A stretch of DNA of 64,000 nucleotides from Ruminococcus sp. UNK.MGS-30 (GTDB lineage Bacteria > Bacillota > Clostridia > Oscillospirales > Ruminococcaceae): the NCBI GenBank assembly GCA_000980705.1, contig LBCK01000002.1, forward strand, positions 372,001-436,000, written 5' to 3'. Made by a program: the position numbers and the translations under genes. The notes below the pieces were generated by a model. The model was given only the letters and a program-made list of their open reading frames with translations, ran no database searches and had not been told where the DNA came from. Of this stretch, positions 26,039-33,366 are shown in pieces (position 1 is the first letter of the stretch; each line of letters opens with the position of its first letter).

Positions 26039-26199
26039 TGCATAAGTACGGACAAGCTGAATATGCCTATGGGATTCTCCGGCAAATTTCAGAGAAACTG
26101 CTTGCCGAGGGAATTCTGACAGAAGAACAACTGAAACAGCTGAATGCGCTAAACAAAGAGGGCTGCTTTCGTCAGTTCTGCACAGCTTTGGCGGCGTGA
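26038..26199 (+). CDS. 53-residue SHOCT-like small protein
   Basis: The sequence MHKYGQAEYAYGILRQISEK then EGILTEEQLKQLNAL resembles the short SHOCT-type helix-turn module often found in small proteins just ahead of serine recombinase genes. The ribosome site GGAGAG lies upstream. It is probably cotranscribed with the previous small gene and the recombinases. Its role is unknown. Confidence 0.5.
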   Translation: MHKYGQAEYAYGILRQISEKLLAEGILTEEQLKQLNALNKEGCFRQFCTALAA

Positions 26200-26281
26200 T
26201 TTCGTTGGATTTGGTGATACCATTTTTCAGGAAAAAGTGGTATTGTGTATGTAGTGTAAAAATCAGATTGGAGGGAGCAAA

Positions 26282-27829
26282 GTGAATCCAAACGTAACGG
26301 TAATTCAGCCGACAATTACATTGGAACAGGAGCAGAAAATCCGGGCTGCAGCATATTGTAGAGTCAGTTCCGATTCCACAGATCAACTGAATTCGTTCAT
26401 GACGCAGATGCGGTACTATGAAAATTTCCTTGCTGATAGTAAAACGGAAACATTGATTTCGGTATACGCTGATGAAGGCATAACGGGCACCCGAATGGAT
26501 AAACGTGAGGAGTTTCAGCGGATGCTCAAAGACTGCCGCAGAGGTAAAATTGATCGTATCATAGCAAAATCAATAAGTCGTTTCGCACGGAATACCAAGG
26601 AATGCCTGACCGTTCTGCGGGAACTAAAATCACTTGGAATTACGGTACTTTTTGAGAAGGAAAATATCGATACGGCGAATATTTCAGATGAAATGATGAT
26701 CACGCTGATGGGTGGTCTTGCGCAGGAAGAGTCGGTATCGATTTCCCAGAATATGCGGTGGGCAAATCGAAAACGCATGGCAGATGGAAGTTATAAAATC
26801 TCCTGTCCGCCCTATGGTTTTTCCATCTGCAATGGACGATTGGAAATCAATGAAACAGAAGCAAAAATTGTCAGAAATATTTTCACATGGTACTTAAGCG
26901 GCTATGGAATTACGAAAATCGCAAATATACTGAATGATTTGAAAATTCCAAGCAGTATCAGTAAATCGGCGTGGTCATTTTTTAGCGTGAAATATATTTT
27001 GACGAACGAGAGATACATTGGCGATGCGGTTTTTCAGAAGACGTATAAAACGACAACTTTGCCATATATGAAGAAAATAAATCATGGAGAGTATGAAAAA
27101 TATTATGTTTCTGGAATCAATGACGCCATTGTGGATAAGTTAGATTTTGAAAAAGTGCAGGAATTGCTGGCGATTCGGGGACAAAAAGCACAATCTACAT
27201 GCTGTGAACATCCGCTGTCCAGAAAGCTTATCTGCGGTTTTTGCGGTGCAACTTTTAAAAGGAAACGCTGTCGTGAAAAATATTACTGGGTGTGTAGAAC
27301 GCACAATGAGAATGCGGAAAAGTGCGGCGGACAGCGGTTGCCAGAATCAAAAATTTATGAAACGTTTATGCGGGTTTACAATAAGCTGAAATCGCAATAC
27401 AGCGTGATTTTTCCTCCTATAATTTCACAGCTTCAGGAGCTGAAAAACCGCAAATTCAGCGGCAATCAGCAGTACATGGAGATTGCAAAGGAAATCGCCA
27501 AACTTAAGGAGCAGAATCACGTACTTGCCCGGCTGAAAACAAAAGGATTTCTGGACGAAGCAAAGTACCTTGAGCAAATTGCTGAACTCAATTCCAAGAT
27601 TAACAAACTCAGCCGTGAACAGCATAAAATCGTGCGCTCCGATGGTGAGGACGATATGATAGATCAAATCAAGGATATCGCTTCAATCATTGAAAACGGC
27701 ATGGAGCTGATGACAGAATTCAATGAGATCATGTTCGAAAGTCTGGTTGAGAAAATCATTGTGATTAACCAGAATGAACTGGAATTCCATCTGTACGGCG
27801 GTCTGAAATTTACTGAAAGGCTGGTGTAA
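26282..27829 (+). CDS. Large serine recombinase 1
   Basis: This 515-residue recombinase has all three parts of the large serine family: a resolvase catalytic domain (AAYCRVSSDSTDQ with the nucleophile Ser, and KSISRFARNT), a recombinase domain (from ~165, ISCPPYGFSI and PSSISKSAWSFFSVKYIL) and a zinc ribbon (LICGFCGATFKRKRCREKYY ... C-GG), then a coiled coil. Such enzymes integrate or excise elements. It starts with GTG after GGAGGG. Two more recombinase genes follow directly, so the three may act together. Confidence 0.92.
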   Translation: MNPNVTVIQPTITLEQEQKIRAAAYCRVSSDSTDQLNSFMTQMRYYENFLADSKTETLISVYADEGITGTRMDKREEFQRMLKDCRRGKIDRIIAKSISRFARNTKECLTVLRELKSLGITVLFEKENIDTANISDEMMITLMGGLAQEESVSISQNMRWANRKRMADGSYKISCPPYGFSICNGRLEINETEAKIVRNIFTWYLSGYGITKIANILNDLKIPSSISKSAWSFFSVKYILTNERYIGDAVFQKTYKTTTLPYMKKINHGEYEKYYVSGINDAIVDKLDFEKVQELLAIRGQKAQSTCCEHPLSRKLICGFCGATFKRKRCREKYYWVCRTHNENAEKCGGQRLPESKIYETFMRVYNKLKSQYSVIFPPIISQLQELKNRKFSGNQQYMEIAKEIAKLKEQNHVLARLKTKGFLDEAKYLEQIAELNSKINKLSREQHKIVRSDGEDDMIDQIKDIASIIENGMELMTEFNEIMFESLVEKIIVINQNELEFHLYGGLKFTERLV

Positions 27830-27834
27830 AATAC

Positions 27835-28773
27835 ATGAAAAACAGAACAATCCCATTTGGCTACATGATGCGGAACGGAGAAATTCAGCCAAAGCCAACG
27901 GAAAGTAAAGCCGTGCAGAACATATTTCAGGCTTACTTAAACGGCAGTTCCCTGCTTGCCATTGCAAATTGGATGAGTAGTCAAGGCATTCCTTACAATG
28001 GCATCGATTTTGTGTGGAACAAAAACATGATAAAGCGGATTCTGGAAAATGAAAAGTATCTGGGCAGAAACGGCTATCCTGCAATCATTGATGAAAATAT
28101 GTTTTGCAGAGCAAATATGCGGAAGAAAATTAAATCGACTACAGTCGTCGAGATTTCTGAGGAGCTTCAGGCAATCCGCAGTCTTACATATTGTGCGGAA
28201 TGCGGTCATCGGATTTCAAGAATCGGCGGCAATACGCACTCTGAAAAATGGGACTGCCGCAATCCGGAATGCTCACGATTCAGCCACAGAATTACAGATC
28301 AGATGCTGATTGGAATAATCGTCGCTGTTCTGAATACAGTGATTGCAAATCCCAATTTGCTTGATGCTGATGCAGAAATCAGCAGATATACGCCGAGTAT
28401 TGAGATAACCCGTCAGCAGAATGAAATCAGCCGCTTGATGGAAACTCCTGATGTTGATTTTGAAAGTGCGAAAGAAGAAATATGCAAGCTTGCAGAACTG
28501 AAATATGACTGCTGTACCTACAGCAATAAACCGCAGAAAACAACGCAGTTGCGAGAAGTTCTTGCAAGTCATGAACAACTGAATACGCTTGACATTGGCT
28601 TACCGCAATCCTGTATTTCACGGATTCTGGTAAGCCATTTTTGCACCGTTGAAATCGAATTTATCAATGGCGTTGTCATCAAAAATATCATAGAAAGGAA
28701 GATGCAAAATGACCACAGCGCCCAATGTCAGGGTAATTCCTGCAAAGCCGCAAACTACGGAAAACAGGGATAA
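27835..28773 (+). CDS. Serine-recombinase-like protein lacking the catalytic domain
   Basis: This 312-residue protein begins directly in the recombinase domain (IPFGYMMRNGEIQPKPTE, then AVQNIFQAYLNGSSL and WNKNMIKRILENEKYLG). It continues to a zinc ribbon (LTYCAECGHRISRIG ... CRNPECSRFSHR) and a helical tail. The N-terminal resolvase domain with the nucleophile serine is absent, and no remnant of it occurs in the 5-base gap before it. It therefore probably binds DNA or partner recombinases without cutting. Its 3' end overlaps recombinase 3 by 65 bases. Confidence 0.85.
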   Translation: MKNRTIPFGYMMRNGEIQPKPTESKAVQNIFQAYLNGSSLLAIANWMSSQGIPYNGIDFVWNKNMIKRILENEKYLGRNGYPAIIDENMFCRANMRKKIKSTTVVEISEELQAIRSLTYCAECGHRISRIGGNTHSEKWDCRNPECSRFSHRITDQMLIGIIVAVLNTVIANPNLLDADAEISRYTPSIEITRQQNEISRLMETPDVDFESAKEEICKLAELKYDCCTYSNKPQKTTQLREVLASHEQLNTLDIGLPQSCISRILVSHFCTVEIEFINGVVIKNIIERKMQNDHSAQCQGNSCKAANYGKQG

Positions 28774-30328
28774 ATACCATCAGCTTAGAGTGGCGGCATA
28801 CTGTCGTGTATCGACGGAACAGGAGGAGCAGCAAAACAGCTACCAGGTTCAGATCGCATATTATACGGATTTGATCAATCGCAAAAAGGAATGGACACTG
28901 GCTGGCATATTTGCCGACGAAGGAATTTCCGGCACTCAAGCAAAGAAAAGACCGGAATTTTTGAAAATGATACGGCTGTGTAAAAAGCAGAAAATTGACA
29001 TTGTGATTACCAAGTCAATATCAAGATTCGCCCGAAACACTGTGGATTGCTTGGAGTATGTGCGGCAATTAAAAGACCTTGGAATCGGCGTCATCTTCGA
29101 GAAGGAAAACATCAACACAATGACCATGACAAGTGAATTTATGATTGCTCTGTACGGCTCATTTGCTCAGGCGGAGAGTGAGTCCATCAGTAAGAATGTC
29201 AGCTGGGGCAAGCAAAAAGCTTATGCAGAAGGCAAGGTGGCGTTTCAATATTCCAAGCTTCTGGGATATCAGAAAGGTGCAGATGGCAAGCCGGAAATTG
29301 TTCCTGATGAAGCGGAAACAGTCCATTTGATATACGAATTATTTCTGGACGGATTGAGCTTCACAAGGATAAAGAATGCTCTTGAATCTAGAGGGAAACT
29401 GACTGCCATGGGCAATCAGATCTGGAGCGAATCCAACATCAAAAGCATTCTGAAAAATGAAAAATATGTGGGCGATGTGCTTCTGCAAAAAACATTTACT
29501 GCTGACTGCATTACCAAAAAGGTTGTGAAAAATAACGGTGAACGTCCCATGTATCTGGTGACAAAACATCATGCGCCAATCATTGATAGGGACACGTTCA
29601 ACCGTGTTCAACAAGAACTTGCAAGGCGTTCCAGTAAGCGTAAAATCAGCGATAAAACGACTACCGAGCAAGGAAAATATTCCAGTAAATACGCGCTTTC
29701 CGAACTTTTGATATGTGGCAATTGCGGCACGCCATATCGTCGGTGTACATGGACGGCTGGCGGTAAAAAGCAGATTGTCTGGCGATGTATCAGCCGTCTG
29801 GATCATGGGAAAAAGTATTGTTCCGAATCGCCGACCATTCATGAGGACAAGTTGCATAGAGCGATTCTGAAAGCAGTGAACGAATATCTCGGCTGTGGAG
29901 ATGAGATTGCTAAAATTTTGAAAGCAAATATCGGCTCGGTTCTAGAGTGCAAAAACCAACAGGAAATTTTGAATCTGGAACAGCGGCTGAAGGATTTAGA
30001 TAAAGCCCGAAACGACTTGATATCGCTGATTACTGGCGGCGGATGTGATGAGAATAAGCTGGACTGCGAGTTTGAAAAAATTCATGCAGAGGAACAAGAG
30101 ATAAATGAAAAGCTTTCGGAACTCCGAAAGAATGCAGAGATTTCAACGGATACGCAGAATAAAATCGATTCTGCCATGGAAATGCTGGCACATGAAAACT
30201 TTCAGGTTGAAGTGTTTGACAATGTGATTGTCCGCAAGCTGATTGATTGCGTGAAAGTGCTGTCGAAAGAGAAATTACTGATCGTTTTCAAGGGCGGCGT
30301 GGAAGTAAAAGCACAGATGGAAAAATAA
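28709..30328 (+). CDS. Large serine recombinase 3
   Basis: This 539-residue complete large serine recombinase has a catalytic domain (VAAYCRVSTEQEEQQNSYQV with the nucleophile Ser; ITKSISRFARNT), a recombinase domain (LLGYQKGADGKPEIVPDEAE, IWSESNIKSILKNEKYVGD), a zinc ribbon (LLICGNCGTPYRRCTW ... CSE) and a C-terminal coiled coil. It begins inside the preceding gene behind GAAAGGAAG. With recombinases 1 and 2 it forms a three-gene integration module. The element ends it acts on could not be identified. Confidence 0.92.
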   Translation: MTTAPNVRVIPAKPQTTENRDKYHQLRVAAYCRVSTEQEEQQNSYQVQIAYYTDLINRKKEWTLAGIFADEGISGTQAKKRPEFLKMIRLCKKQKIDIVITKSISRFARNTVDCLEYVRQLKDLGIGVIFEKENINTMTMTSEFMIALYGSFAQAESESISKNVSWGKQKAYAEGKVAFQYSKLLGYQKGADGKPEIVPDEAETVHLIYELFLDGLSFTRIKNALESRGKLTAMGNQIWSESNIKSILKNEKYVGDVLLQKTFTADCITKKVVKNNGERPMYLVTKHHAPIIDRDTFNRVQQELARRSSKRKISDKTTTEQGKYSSKYALSELLICGNCGTPYRRCTWTAGGKKQIVWRCISRLDHGKKYCSESPTIHEDKLHRAILKAVNEYLGCGDEIAKILKANIGSVLECKNQQEILNLEQRLKDLDKARNDLISLITGGGCDENKLDCEFEKIHAEEQEINEKLSELRKNAEISTDTQNKIDSAMEMLAHENFQVEVFDNVIVRKLIDCVKVLSKEKLLIVFKGGVEVKAQMEK

Positions 30329-30340
30329 CGAAATATCAAG

Positions 30341-30370
30341 AAAAACGGCTTGCATTGCAGGTCGTTTTTT
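30341..30370 (+). terminator. Weak terminator after the recombinases
   Basis: AAAAACG pairs with CGTTTTT around a 15-base loop, giving a 7-bp stem ending in T residues. It separates the recombinase operon from the amidoligase cassette. Confidence 0.5.
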
Positions 30371-30371
30371 C

Positions 30372-31481
30372 ATGGGAGATGAGAATTTGTCAGGAAATTT
30401 TGACGGGATTAAAACGCAAAAATTTGGCGTGGAAATTGAGTGTACCGGATTGACGAGAAACGCAGCCGCAAGGGCAATCGGCAGAGTATTTGACAGCGTG
30501 CCGGAGCACTTTGGCGGCAGTTACGATAAGTATCATATTTGTGATAGCAAGGACAGAAAATGGGCAGTTGTTTATGATTCCAGCATTCGGCGTGTGGACA
30601 AAAACGGCGGTAATGCGTCAAGAGAGTATGCCGTGGAAATCGTCACACCGGTGCTGGAATATAGCGATATTCCACTGTTGCAGGAAATTGTCCGGGCGGT
30701 CAGAAGCGCTGACGGTGTGACCGGAGCACAGTACAATTGCGGTATTCACATTCATGTAGACGGTGCACCTTATACGGCGCAGAGTTTGCGAAACTTGGTG
30801 AACATTTTTGCCAGCAAGGAAAACTTCTTGTTTGATATGCTTCAGGTATCGCCTATGAGAGAAACTTACTGCCAGAAGGTGGACAGAGATTTTCTGGAAA
30901 TGCTGAACAAAGAGAAACCTAAAACTATCGAAGCAATCCAGAAATTGTGGTATAGAGGCGATATGGATGAGGTGCATCATCATTACAGTTCCACTCGCTA
31001 TAAAGCTTGTAATTTACATAGTTTTTTTGCTAATGGGCATTGGGAGATGAGAGCCTGCAATAGTTCATTGCACGCCGGAGTTATTAGATCTTATGTGACT
31101 CTTGCGCTTGCCATTTCCAATGCTGCGCTGACGAAAAAATTCTGTTCGCCGCACATTTCAGAGAGCGATAATCTGAGGTACAGTGCAAGGGTTTGGCTGA
31201 TTAATCTTGGACTGAACGGTGAGGAATTCCGCAATTGCCGCAAGCACCTGATTTCGCATCTGGACGGATGTATTTCATGGCGGCATCCCGAAGATGCAAT
31301 TGCTCAGCGAGAACGGCTGAAAGAAGAGCGTATCGCAGCTCATGAGCATCCTGTAAGCGAAGTTCTGGAGCAATGTGAGAGTTTACCCGATGAAGTGGAG
31401 CAAGCCGCTGTGGACGATTTTGAGGAAGATTACGAGCAAGAAGAATTTGAGGAAAGTATGGACTTTTCCATATCAATGTAA
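30372..31481 (+). CDS. Amidoligase-family enzyme (Amidoligase_2, COOH-NH2 ligase)
   Basis: This ~370-residue protein matches amidoligase_2 enzymes, which join amino groups to carboxyl groups using ATP. Recognisable parts are FGVEIECTGLTR, SREYAVEIVTPVLEY, the metal-binding-like GIHIHVDGAPYTAQSLRNL and the C-terminal WEMRACNSSLHAGVIRSYV. The C-terminus is a long acidic tail. It starts at ATG 30372, although TTG 30387 behind GGGAG is a credible alternative. The next gene encodes a gamma-glutamyl cyclotransferase-like enzyme, a partner proposed for amidoligases in comparative genomics, suggesting a peptide-tagging or peptide-metabolite pathway. Confidence 0.8.
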   Translation: MGDENLSGNFDGIKTQKFGVEIECTGLTRNAAARAIGRVFDSVPEHFGGSYDKYHICDSKDRKWAVVYDSSIRRVDKNGGNASREYAVEIVTPVLEYSDIPLLQEIVRAVRSADGVTGAQYNCGIHIHVDGAPYTAQSLRNLVNIFASKENFLFDMLQVSPMRETYCQKVDRDFLEMLNKEKPKTIEAIQKLWYRGDMDEVHHHYSSTRYKACNLHSFFANGHWEMRACNSSLHAGVIRSYVTLALAISNAALTKKFCSPHISESDNLRYSARVWLINLGLNGEEFRNCRKHLISHLDGCISWRHPEDAIAQRERLKEERIAAHEHPVSEVLEQCESLPDEVEQAAVDDFEEDYEQEEFEESMDFSISM

Positions 31482-31492
31482 AGGAGCTTTTT

Positions 31493-31960
31493 ATGGCGAA
31501 AAAATTATATGCAGCTTACGGCAGCAACATCAATTTGGAACAAATGGCATATAGGTGCCCGCATTCAACAGTTGCAGGAACAGCCATGCTAAAGGGCTAT
31601 GAGTTGCAGTTCAGGCATCATGCCACGATTGAACCGAATGAGGAAAGTGAAGTTCCTGTGCTTTTATGGGAGCTTGATTCGCAGGATGAAAAATTTTTAG
31701 ATCGTTACGAAGGCGAGCCGAAGTATTATCGCAAGGAGAATATTTCTCTTGAACTTAACGGAGAAACTGTTGAAGCGATGGTTTACATCATGAACGGAGA
31801 TACGCCGCTTGAAGCTCCCACAGAGCAGTACTACGGCATAATAAAGCAAGGCTACAAGGAAAACGGACTGGACACAAGATATCTGGAAACTGCGTTTGAA
31901 GAAGCGGTTCTAGCGGAAAATATGGAGTTTGAATCTAAATTCGGAATGGAGATATTTTGA
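31493..31960 (+). CDS. Gamma-glutamylcyclotransferase-like protein (GGCT/AIG2 fold)
   Basis: This 155-residue enzyme has the family signature YAAYGSNINLEQM and the catalytic glutamate region LDRYEGEPKYYRKE. Family members cyclise gamma-glutamyl amides to 5-oxoproline and so break isopeptide links. Beside an amidoligase it would undo or edit the bond that enzyme makes. It follows that gene by 11 bases behind AAAGGAG and overlaps the next gene (TGATG), so all three are one operon. Confidence 0.82.
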   Translation: MAKKLYAAYGSNINLEQMAYRCPHSTVAGTAMLKGYELQFRHHATIEPNEESEVPVLLWELDSQDEKFLDRYEGEPKYYRKENISLELNGETVEAMVYIMNGDTPLEAPTEQYYGIIKQGYKENGLDTRYLETAFEEAVLAENMEFESKFGMEIF

Positions 31961-32235
31961 TGCTGTATCATGGATTTTATGTAAAAATTACGCCCTTGAA
32001 AAATATTCAGAGGGAGAGAAAAGACGGGAGTATCAGTGATTGCAACGGATTTCAGATTGAAATTTTCTCCAACCAATCGGAAGAAGTGACCGTGGATGTG
32101 TTTACTGCTGCGGTAGGATTTGAGATACTGAAAAATTCTGTTTGCGATGCAGAACAGTTTGCGATGGATGTCATTGAGTCGGAGGAAAAGGAATATTTGA
32201 GGTTAATCGATGAATATATATTAGAAAATAGTTGA
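31960..32235 (+). CDS. Hypothetical protein in the amidoligase cassette
   Basis: This 91-residue acidic protein (LYHGFYVKITPLKNIQR, then GFQIEIFSNQSEEVTVDVFT and ESEEKEYLRLIDEYI) is of a kind I have seen next to amidoligases in Clostridia elements, but it has no named family. It is translationally coupled to the cyclotransferase gene. It could be a substrate or an adaptor; the sequence does not say which. Confidence 0.6.
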   Translation: MLYHGFYVKITPLKNIQRERKDGSISDCNGFQIEIFSNQSEEVTVDVFTAAVGFEILKNSVCDAEQFAMDVIESEEKEYLRLIDEYILENS

Positions 32236-32240
32236 AATTG

Positions 32241-32309
32241 ACCATTTAACGTAAAAAAATGACCATTTAGTGCAAAATGGTTGATTTTTCTGATTTTTTA
32301 TGGTACATT
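32241..32309 (+). promoter_or_regulatory. Paired LytTR boxes and promoter, distal copy
   Basis: Boxes begin at 32241 (ACCATTTAACGTAAA) and 32262 (ACCATTTAGTGCAAA), again 21 bases apart. The -10 TACATT begins at 32304, 42 bases after the second box start, identical to agrD. It probably drives transcription rightwards through the long leader toward 32863. Confidence 0.7.
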
Positions 32310-32510
32310 GAGTATATAAAAAGTCTGATTCATACCAATTTTGACATTTTATGCTATAATTTTATTTACAGCTAATTGTTTTCAAAACAACCAAATACTT
32401 GATTTCGATTTTGTGCATTAATACATAATTGATAGAATTTTTTAAAAACCGTAACTTTCTTGACTGTTTTTAGGATTATATATTATATGTTATAGAGAGC
32501 CATTGACATA

Positions 32511-32557
32511 TTGACAAAGAAGAACCCACACGTTTTTACGTCTTCTTGAAATAGATC
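32511..32557 (-). pseudogene. Relic of a tyrosine recombinase gene
   Basis: These 47 bases match 39591-39637, inside the 39311-40228 recombinase gene, at 42 positions. All five differences are transitions. Read on the minus strand it encodes DLFQEDVKTCGFFFVN against DLFQEDIKTCGFFFVN, and four of the five changes are silent, so it derives from a coding gene. Nothing else of that gene was recognised here. Confidence 0.6.
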
Positions 32558-32595
32558 TTAAATAGAATTATTATGGTAAAATATGGTGAAAATTG

Positions 32596-32662
32596 ACCAA
32601 ACAATGCTGAAAAACGACCATTTAGTGCAAAAGTATTGATTTTTTTGTTTTTATGATACATT
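32596..32662 (+). promoter_or_regulatory. Paired LytTR boxes and promoter, proximal copy
   Basis: A degenerate first box starts at 32596 (ACCAAACAATGCTGA) and a good second box at 32617 (ACCATTTAGTGCAAA), 21 bases apart. The -10 TACATT starts at 32657, 40 bases after the second box. The following ~110 bases resemble those after the distal copy, so the promoter block is a diverged duplication. Confidence 0.65.
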
Positions 32663-32862
32663 AAGTGTGTGAAAAAAGTATTTTATGCTAAAATTATACT
32701 AGAATGGCTATATTTAGCAAAATAGACAAATATTTGATTCCGATTTTGTTTATTGCTACAAACTTTATAGAGCTTTAGGTAACCGGACGAGTTTTAATTC
32801 GAAATATTGCTTATAACAGATAAATGTCTGTTAATATACAATTAAATTAAGGAGAATTTAAA

Positions 32863-33366
32863 ATGAAATCACAAAAATTAGCAGCAATCCTTGCGGTTAC
32901 AGTCCTAGGGACATGCAGTATGACTTTCGCTGAAAATCCCATAATAAGAATGAATTCTATTGAGGTATCGGCAGCTGATGTAGAGGCAACCTATATAGGT
33001 TCTGGATATCAATTAAATTATAAAACGGTGGATAATAACATTGAGATAACCAATTTTACAAAGACATCCAGTGCATCATCTGTAAGTGTTGTAATTCCAA
33101 GTAAAATCAATGGATGTAGTGTAACATCAATTGGTGCATACGCATTCAGTGGAAAAGATATATCCTCTGTTATAATACCTGATACGGTTGTTTCTTTAGG
33201 AAATTATTCTTTCTATAATTGCTCAAAATTAAAAACGGTGACGTTATCTAAAAATTTGAGTTCAGAAAAATCAGGCGGTTACCTGTTTTATAAAAGTAAA
33301 AATATTGAAATTGTAAATGTTCCCGAAAACATGGCAGATCCTTCGTTCGTTGATCACTTTAATTGA
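32863..33366 (+). CDS. 5' half of a split secreted leucine-rich (BspA-type) protein
   Basis: This 167-residue open part starts with a signal peptide (KLAAILAVTVLGTCSMTFAE) and a BspA/LRR_5 leucine-rich module (VTSIGAYAFSGKDISSVIIP, then VVSLGNYSFYNCSKLKTVTL). It ends prematurely at a TGA created by a 13-bp tandem duplication at 33351-33376. Removing one copy joins it in frame to the next reading frame (FVDHFNYYTNTVVQGS), giving one protein of about 700 residues. It starts after AAGGAG and lies behind two LytTR-box promoters. It is either a pseudogene or a phase-off state. Confidence 0.8.
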   Translation: MKSQKLAAILAVTVLGTCSMTFAENPIIRMNSIEVSAADVEATYIGSGYQLNYKTVDNNIEITNFTKTSSASSVSVVIPSKINGCSVTSIGAYAFSGKDISSVIIPDTVVSLGNYSFYNCSKLKTVTLSKNLSSEKSGGYLFYKSKNIEIVNVPENMADPSFVDHFN

